Source: Chloroflexota bacterium
Lineage (GTDB): Bacteria > Chloroflexota > Anaerolineae > Aggregatilineales > Phototrophicaceae
Assembly (NCBI GenBank): GCA_028875245.1
Contig: JAPPEU010000013.1
Location: 1-46,805, forward strand
Length of the DNA: 46,805 nucleotides
Direction: 5' to 3'
Below are positions 43,270 through 46,805 of the stretch, one piece after another; position 1 is the first letter of the stretch; the number at the start of each line of letters is the position of its first letter. The notes under the pieces were generated by a model. That model was not told the origin of the DNA and made no database searches. It worked only from the letters and a program-made list of their open reading frames with translations. Made by a program: the position numbers and the translations under genes.

Positions 43270-45801
43270 ATGGATAGTTTCGTTCCCAACTCGCTGGCGG
43301 ATGGCGCCACCGGCACGATCACCATCAATGAGGAGATGCGTGGCAGCTATCTGAATTATGCGATGAGCGTCATTGTGGCTCGCGCTCTGCCCGATGCTCG
43401 CGATGGCTTGAAGCCGGTGCATCGCCGCATCTTGTATGCCATGCACGATATGGGCTTGCGCCCCGGCGCCTCTTACAAGAAAAGCGCCCGACTGGTGGGC
43501 GAGGTATTGGGCAAATACCATCCGCACGGCGACCAGGCGGTGTACGACGCTATGGCGCGCATGGCGCAGGACTTCTCGCTGCGCTATCCGCTGGTTGACG
43601 GCCAGGGCAATTTCGGCAGTCAAGACGGCGACAAGCCGGCGGCGATGCGCTACACCGAAGCGCGCATGGCGAATATCGCTGGCGAAATGCTCGCCGATAT
43701 CACAATGAACACGGTCGACTTCGCCGAGAATTACGATCAAACGCAGGAGGAGCCCACTGTTTTGCCGGCGCGCTTGCCCAACCTGCTGCTCAATGGCGCC
43801 AGTGGCATCGCCGTCGGGATGGCGACAAGCATCCCGCCCCACAATCTGCGTGAACTTGCGGACGCGATCATTTATCTGATTGACAACTACAGCGAGATCG
43901 ACGCGGTCACGGTCGACGATCTTATGCAGTTCATTCAGGGACCTGACTTTCCCACCGGCGCCGAGATTGTCGTCGGAGATGAATTGAAAGAGGCCTACGC
44001 TACGGGCAAGGGCCGCGTGGCTGTTCGTTCCAGCGCCGACTTCGAGGAGCGTGGCGAAGGCTTCAGCATCGTCTTCACATCGATACCCTACCAGGTTAGC
44101 AAACCCGCCATCATCGAGCGCATCGTGTCGCTGGTCCGCGACGGGCGAATTGAAGCGATAAGCGACCTGCGTGACGAATCGGACCGTCGGGGCCTGCGCC
44201 TTGTGGTCGAGCTGAAGCGACACGCCCAGCCGCAGCGTGTGCTGAACCAGCTATACAAATACACGCAGCTGCAAAGTGTATACAGCATACAGATGCTGGC
44301 GCTGGTCAATGGCGAGCCGAGGACATTGAGTCTCAAGCGCTGCCTGCAGGTATACATTGAGCATCGCTACGATGTCATCGTCAGACGGTCGGAATACGAC
44401 CTGGAACGGCAGCGCGCGCGCGCTCATGTTTTGAGTGGCTTGCTGAAAGCGGTCGCCAATATCGATCGGGTGATTCAAACCATACGCAATTCGGAAAACG
44501 TTGAAGCCGCCCGAAGCCAGCTGATGGCCGAGTTTGCGCTCGACGAAATCCAGACAAACGCCATCCTCGATATGCAGCTGCGGCGATTGTCGGCGCTGGA
44601 GCGGCAGAAACTCCAGGAAGAATACGACGCGGTATTGGCTCGCATAGCCTATCTGGTAGACCTGCTGGAATCCCCGCAGAAGATCCTCGCCCTGATTCGG
44701 GAAGACCTGTGTGAAATCGCCGAGAAATATGGGGACGAGCGCAAGACATCTATCACGTATGGCAACGCCTATCTGGATGAAGCCGACCTGTACCGACGCG
44801 AGAATGTCGTCATTTCGCTGACTGAAAACGGATATATCAAACGGGTGGCGGCGGATGATTACAAGCCGCAGAAGCGCGGCGGCAAAGGCGTCAAGGGGAT
44901 ACATTTCAAGGGCAACGGTGACAGGTTAAAGGACATCTTTTTTGCGCACAGCCACGATACGATTCTCTTCTTTAGCAACAAGGGCAAAGTATATTCGCGC
45001 AAGTCCTATGACATCCCGGAATCAAAGCGGGAAAGGCCCGGAACACTAATCCAAATTCTCTTGCCGCTGACAAGCGACGAGCGGATTACTGCGCTTCTTG
45101 CCCTCCCCGCCTCTGCCTTTGACAAAGATGAAGCCTACTGTGTAATAGCCACGCGCAAGGGGCGAATCAAACGGATGGATCTAAGCGAATATCAGTATAT
45201 TCGACCCAGCGGTTTGGTTCTAACGCGCCTGCTCGATGATGACACCGTGGGCTGGGTAAAGGCAACGCGCGGTGATCAATACATCGTTATGGTATCCACC
45301 GATGGGAAGGGGATTCTTTTCCCGGAAGATGAAGTGCGGGTGATGGGACGGCTTGCGGGCGGCGTCCGAGGCATGCGATTGCGGGAGGGTGATGAGATCG
45401 CCGGTATGGATGTCCTTGCTGAAGATGATAGCCACATTCTCGTCGTCACGCGCAATGGGTATGGTAAACGTACGACAATCGACGATTATTCTCCTCAGAG
45501 ACGATACGGCTATGGCGTGATCACCCTTAAACGGGCCGAGCACAAGGGGGCCGTGGTTGCTGTACGATGCATAAACGACGACGATGGAATCATGCTCATT
45601 TCACAGAGGGGTATCGTCATACGAACTGATCTTTCCGAGATTCACGCAAAGGGGCGCAATACCGAAGGCGTAACCGTAATGGATCTCGAAGAAGGCGACG
45701 AGGTAGCGGGCGTCGCCATCATGAATGACATGACAGACGACATCGACGAGCCTGATGAAAATGGCGCTGGCGGCTTGTCCGCGCAGAACGGCAACAAGTG
45801 A
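43270..45801 (+). CDS. gyrA: DNA gyrase subunit A
   Basis: The 843-residue protein is the DNA-cleaving subunit of gyrase, working with GyrB. It shows the winged-helix quinolone region [10 protein letters not shown] (84-93), catalytic Tyr128 in RYTEARM, and [25 protein letters not shown] coiled coil and six C-terminal beta-propeller repeats follow, beginning with the GyrA box QKRGGKG, which separates it from ParC. An acidic tail closes it. The usual Ser of the quinolone region is Gln89 here, with Asp93 retained. ATG 43270 matches the family N-terminus; the frame open to 43132 would add an unrelated basic leader. gyrB is not in the window. Confidence 0.97.
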   Translation: MDSFVPNSLADGATGTITINEEMRGSYLNYAMSVIVARALPDARDGLKPVHRRILYAMHDMGLRPGASYKKSARLVGEVLGKYHPHGDQAVYDAMARMAQDFSLRYPLVDGQGNFGSQDGDKPAAMRYTEARMANIAGEMLADITMNTVDFAENYDQTQEEPTVLPARLPNLLLNGASGIAVGMATSIPPHNLRELADAIIYLIDNYSEIDAVTVDDLMQFIQGPDFPTGAEIVVGDELKEAYATGKGRVAVRSSADFEERGEGFSIVFTSIPYQVSKPAIIERIVSLVRDGRIEAISDLRDESDRRGLRLVVELKRHAQPQRVLNQLYKYTQLQSVYSIQMLALVNGEPRTLSLKRCLQVYIEHRYDVIVRRSEYDLERQRARAHVLSGLLKAVANIDRVIQTIRNSENVEAARSQLMAEFALDEIQTNAILDMQLRRLSALERQKLQEEYDAVLARIAYLVDLLESPQKILALIREDLCEIAEKYGDERKTSITYGNAYLDEADLYRRENVVISLTENGYIKRVAADDYKPQKRGGKGVKGIHFKGNGDRLKDIFFAHSHDTILFFSNKGKVYSRKSYDIPESKRERPGTLIQILLPLTSDERITALLALPASAFDKDEAYCVIATRKGRIKRMDLSEYQYIRPSGLVLTRLLDDDTVGWVKATRGDQYIVMVSTDGKGILFPEDEVRVMGRLAGGVRGMRLREGDEIAGMDVLAEDDSHILVVTRNGYGKRTTIDDYSPQRRYGYGVITLKRAEHKGAVVAVRCINDDDGIMLISQRGIVIRTDLSEIHAKGRNTEGVTVMDLEEGDEVAGVAIMNDMTDDIDEPDENGAGGLSAQNGNK

Positions 45802-45942
45802 TAGCAGGGCCAGTCCAGCGCTGAGGCGAGCGCCAGCCTGCCTTGCCGGACTGAAGATTTAATCGCTGCGCGCTTGAGCAGGCCGGGCCAGCCAGCCGAT
45901 TAGCATCAAATTCGTCAGCAAAAGATCAAGGCGACGGCAGGT

Positions 45943-46593
45943 CTATTCTTCTTCGCTGCCGCCTTCTGTTTCGTCAGCATCCGCCTCATCAAGCTCGCCG
46001 TCGCCCTCGAGTTCATCGAGTTCTTCTTCCGCGCGCGCCGCGGCGGGCTGCACGATTTTGGCGAGCATCTCATTGGGATCGTTATGCACGGTCACATTCT
46101 CGCCAAAGGACAGATCGCCAACCAGAACTTCGGCCCCCAGTTCCGTCAGCCGGCTGAGATCAATCAGGATGCGGTCGCGGATGTCGCTGGGGAATACCTC
46201 CAGGGTGAGCGAGCTTCTGCCGGTGATCAAGATGCCCTCGCGGGCGGCAACAACGGGGCTTTCGCCTTCCATCGTAATCGGCACTTCGACGCTGATTCGC
46301 TGCGTCTGATCAACGGCCAGAAAGTCCACATGAAGAATATCGCCGCGGACGACATCGCGCTGCACTTCGCGCGCCAAAGTGGGGAAGCTGTCGCCATTCA
46401 CTTCGATATCAATGAGATTGGTGCCGCCCGCGTTCATCAGCGTCACTTCCACCGCGCGGTAGGGAAACTGTACGCTGATCGGGTTGATGGACGGCCCGTA
46501 AACGGTTCCGGGAACGAAGCCCGCCTGCCGCAATCGGCGGTTCTCCTTGCCGCGAGCCCGTCGCACTTCTGCCGCAAGTCGGAAATCTGCCAT
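45943..46593 (-). CDS. rplY: Ribosomal protein bL25, CTC (long) form
   Basis: The 216-residue 5S rRNA-binding protein has the L25 domain (residues 1-92: LAAEVRRARGKENRRLRQAGFVPG start, VHVDFL-like core ILHVDFLAVD) and the CTC extension domain (VEVPITMEGESPV onward), with an acidic low-complexity tail of Glu/Asp (final 30 residues). ATG 46593 has GGAG 9 bp upstream; the longer frame to 46665 is rejected. It has its own promoter at 46675-46703. It converges on gyrA with a 141-bp gap in which I see no good terminator. Confidence 0.95.
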   Translation of the reverse strand: MADFRLAAEVRRARGKENRRLRQAGFVPGTVYGPSINPISVQFPYRAVEVTLMNAGGTNLIDIEVNGDSFPTLAREVQRDVVRGDILHVDFLAVDQTQRISVEVPITMEGESPVVAAREGILITGRSSLTLEVFPSDIRDRILIDLSRLTELGAEVLVGDLSFGENVTVHNDPNEMLAKIVQPAAARAEEELDELEGDGELDEADADETEGGSEEE

Positions 46594-46674
46594 AACTTGA
46601 AACTCCTCAACACTGGCTCGACGCATCGCAAAGCGGGCGCCGGCGCGCTTTCCATACCCTGTCAAAGTCGGCTA

Positions 46675-46703
46675 ATTCTAGTGGCGCGCCGGCCGCCAGT
46701 CAA
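46675..46703 (-). promoter_or_regulatory. Promoter of the L25 gene
   Basis: On the minus strand TTGACT (46698-46703) is 17 bp from TAGAAT (46675-46680), about 82 bp before the L25 ATG. It lies just after the tRNA-Gly terminator. Confidence 0.7.
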
Positions 46704-46707
46704 TAGT

Positions 46708-46739
46708 ATAGAAAACAACAGGCCCACGAAACCGTGGGC
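46708..46739 (-). terminator. Terminator of tRNA-Gly
   Basis: GCCCACG (46722-46728) pairs with CGTGGGC (46733-46739), a 7-bp stem and 4-nt loop. In the minus direction it is followed by CTGTTGTTTTC; in the plus direction by GTTTT. It separates the tRNA from the L25 promoter. Confidence 0.75.
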
Positions 46740-46750
46740 GTTTTCCTAGG

Positions 46751-46805
46751 AGCGGGTAACGGGACTCGAACCCGTGACCTTCTGCTTGGGAAGCAGGCAC
46801 TCTAC
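46751..46805 (-). tRNA. tRNA-Gly (anticodon CCC), cut by the window edge
   Basis: The 3' part is visible: anticodon loop TTCCCAA (anticodon CCC), T arm ACGGG/CCCGT around TTCGAGT, 3' acceptor strand TACCCGC (46752-46758) and discriminator U. The 5' acceptor and D arm lie beyond the window. CCA is not encoded (CCTAGG follows). It decodes GGG. Confidence 0.92.

Noticed and set aside
43204..44223. 339-residue minus-strand frame opposite gyrA
   Set aside because: Shadow of gyrA; no recognisable features.
45802..45942. Possible terminator or small RNA between gyrA and L25
   Set aside because: Some inverted repeats (AGTCC...GGACT) but no U-tract or promoter; I see nothing convincing.

Overview
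This is about 46.8 kb of GC-rich (by eye just under 60% G+C) bacterial chromosome. Gene style suggests an environmental Chloroflexota, possibly Anaerolineae-like: L25 of the CTC type, several large GT-C membrane proteins with C-terminal beta-sandwich domains, and double-XRE regulators. The phylum is an inference from style, not proven here. There is no prophage, CRISPR array, rRNA or full-length transposase gene. Housekeeping genes sit at the right end: birA-like ligase, gyrA, rplY/ctc and a partial tRNA-Gly. A tRNA-Val lies at the left end.

Region 1 (about 420-25,050) is a carbohydrate-utilisation locus. It encodes a peptide/oligosaccharide-type (Opp/Dpp) ABC importer split over three transcription units: ATPases at 490-2560, two paralogous binding proteins at 8752-13093, and permeases at 14646-16799. 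It also holds a type I sulfatase, a GH42-like TIM-barrel protein, and four genes carrying five GH117-like five-bladed beta-propeller modules; one gene is a tandem two-module fusion. Further members are an enolase-superfamily sugar-acid dehydratase or cycloisomerase, a zinc MDR dehydrogenase, an SDR dehydrogenase, a GMC flavin oxidoreductase and a GntR/FCD regulator. Known GH117 enzymes release 3,6-anhydro-L-galactose from agar oligosaccharides, and enolase-superfamily cycloisomerases act on the derived aldonate. The locus therefore reads as uptake followed by intracellular desulfation, hydrolysis and oxidation of sulfated, possibly anhydrogalactose-containing, oligosaccharides. The enzymes lack signal peptides and the binding proteins have them, which fits this order. 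The exact substrate is inference.

Four palindromes related to ATTGTTGACAAT / TAATTGTAGACAATTA precede the four main transcription units of this locus. They are the natural candidates for the binding site of the locally encoded GntR/FCD repressor.

Two nearly identical elements of about 154 bp, without coding capacity, have terminal inverted repeats and 9-bp target duplications (10856-11009 and 20787-20941). They are MITE-like insertions inside this locus; a decayed third copy lies near position 91-185.

Region 2 (about 25,050-39,350) is a cell-envelope or glycoconjugate block: a membrane-anchored SGNH protein, a methyltransferase, a double-HTH protein, three GT-C type membrane proteins, and a heterodimeric ABC exporter with one consensus and one degenerate ATP site.

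Region 3 (39,359-46,805) holds a HIT protein, biotin ligase, an orphan membrane-anchored protein, a small membrane protein, gyrA, L25 and tRNA-Gly. Many start codons were set by Shine-Dalgarno spacing and family alignment rather than by the longest open frame.
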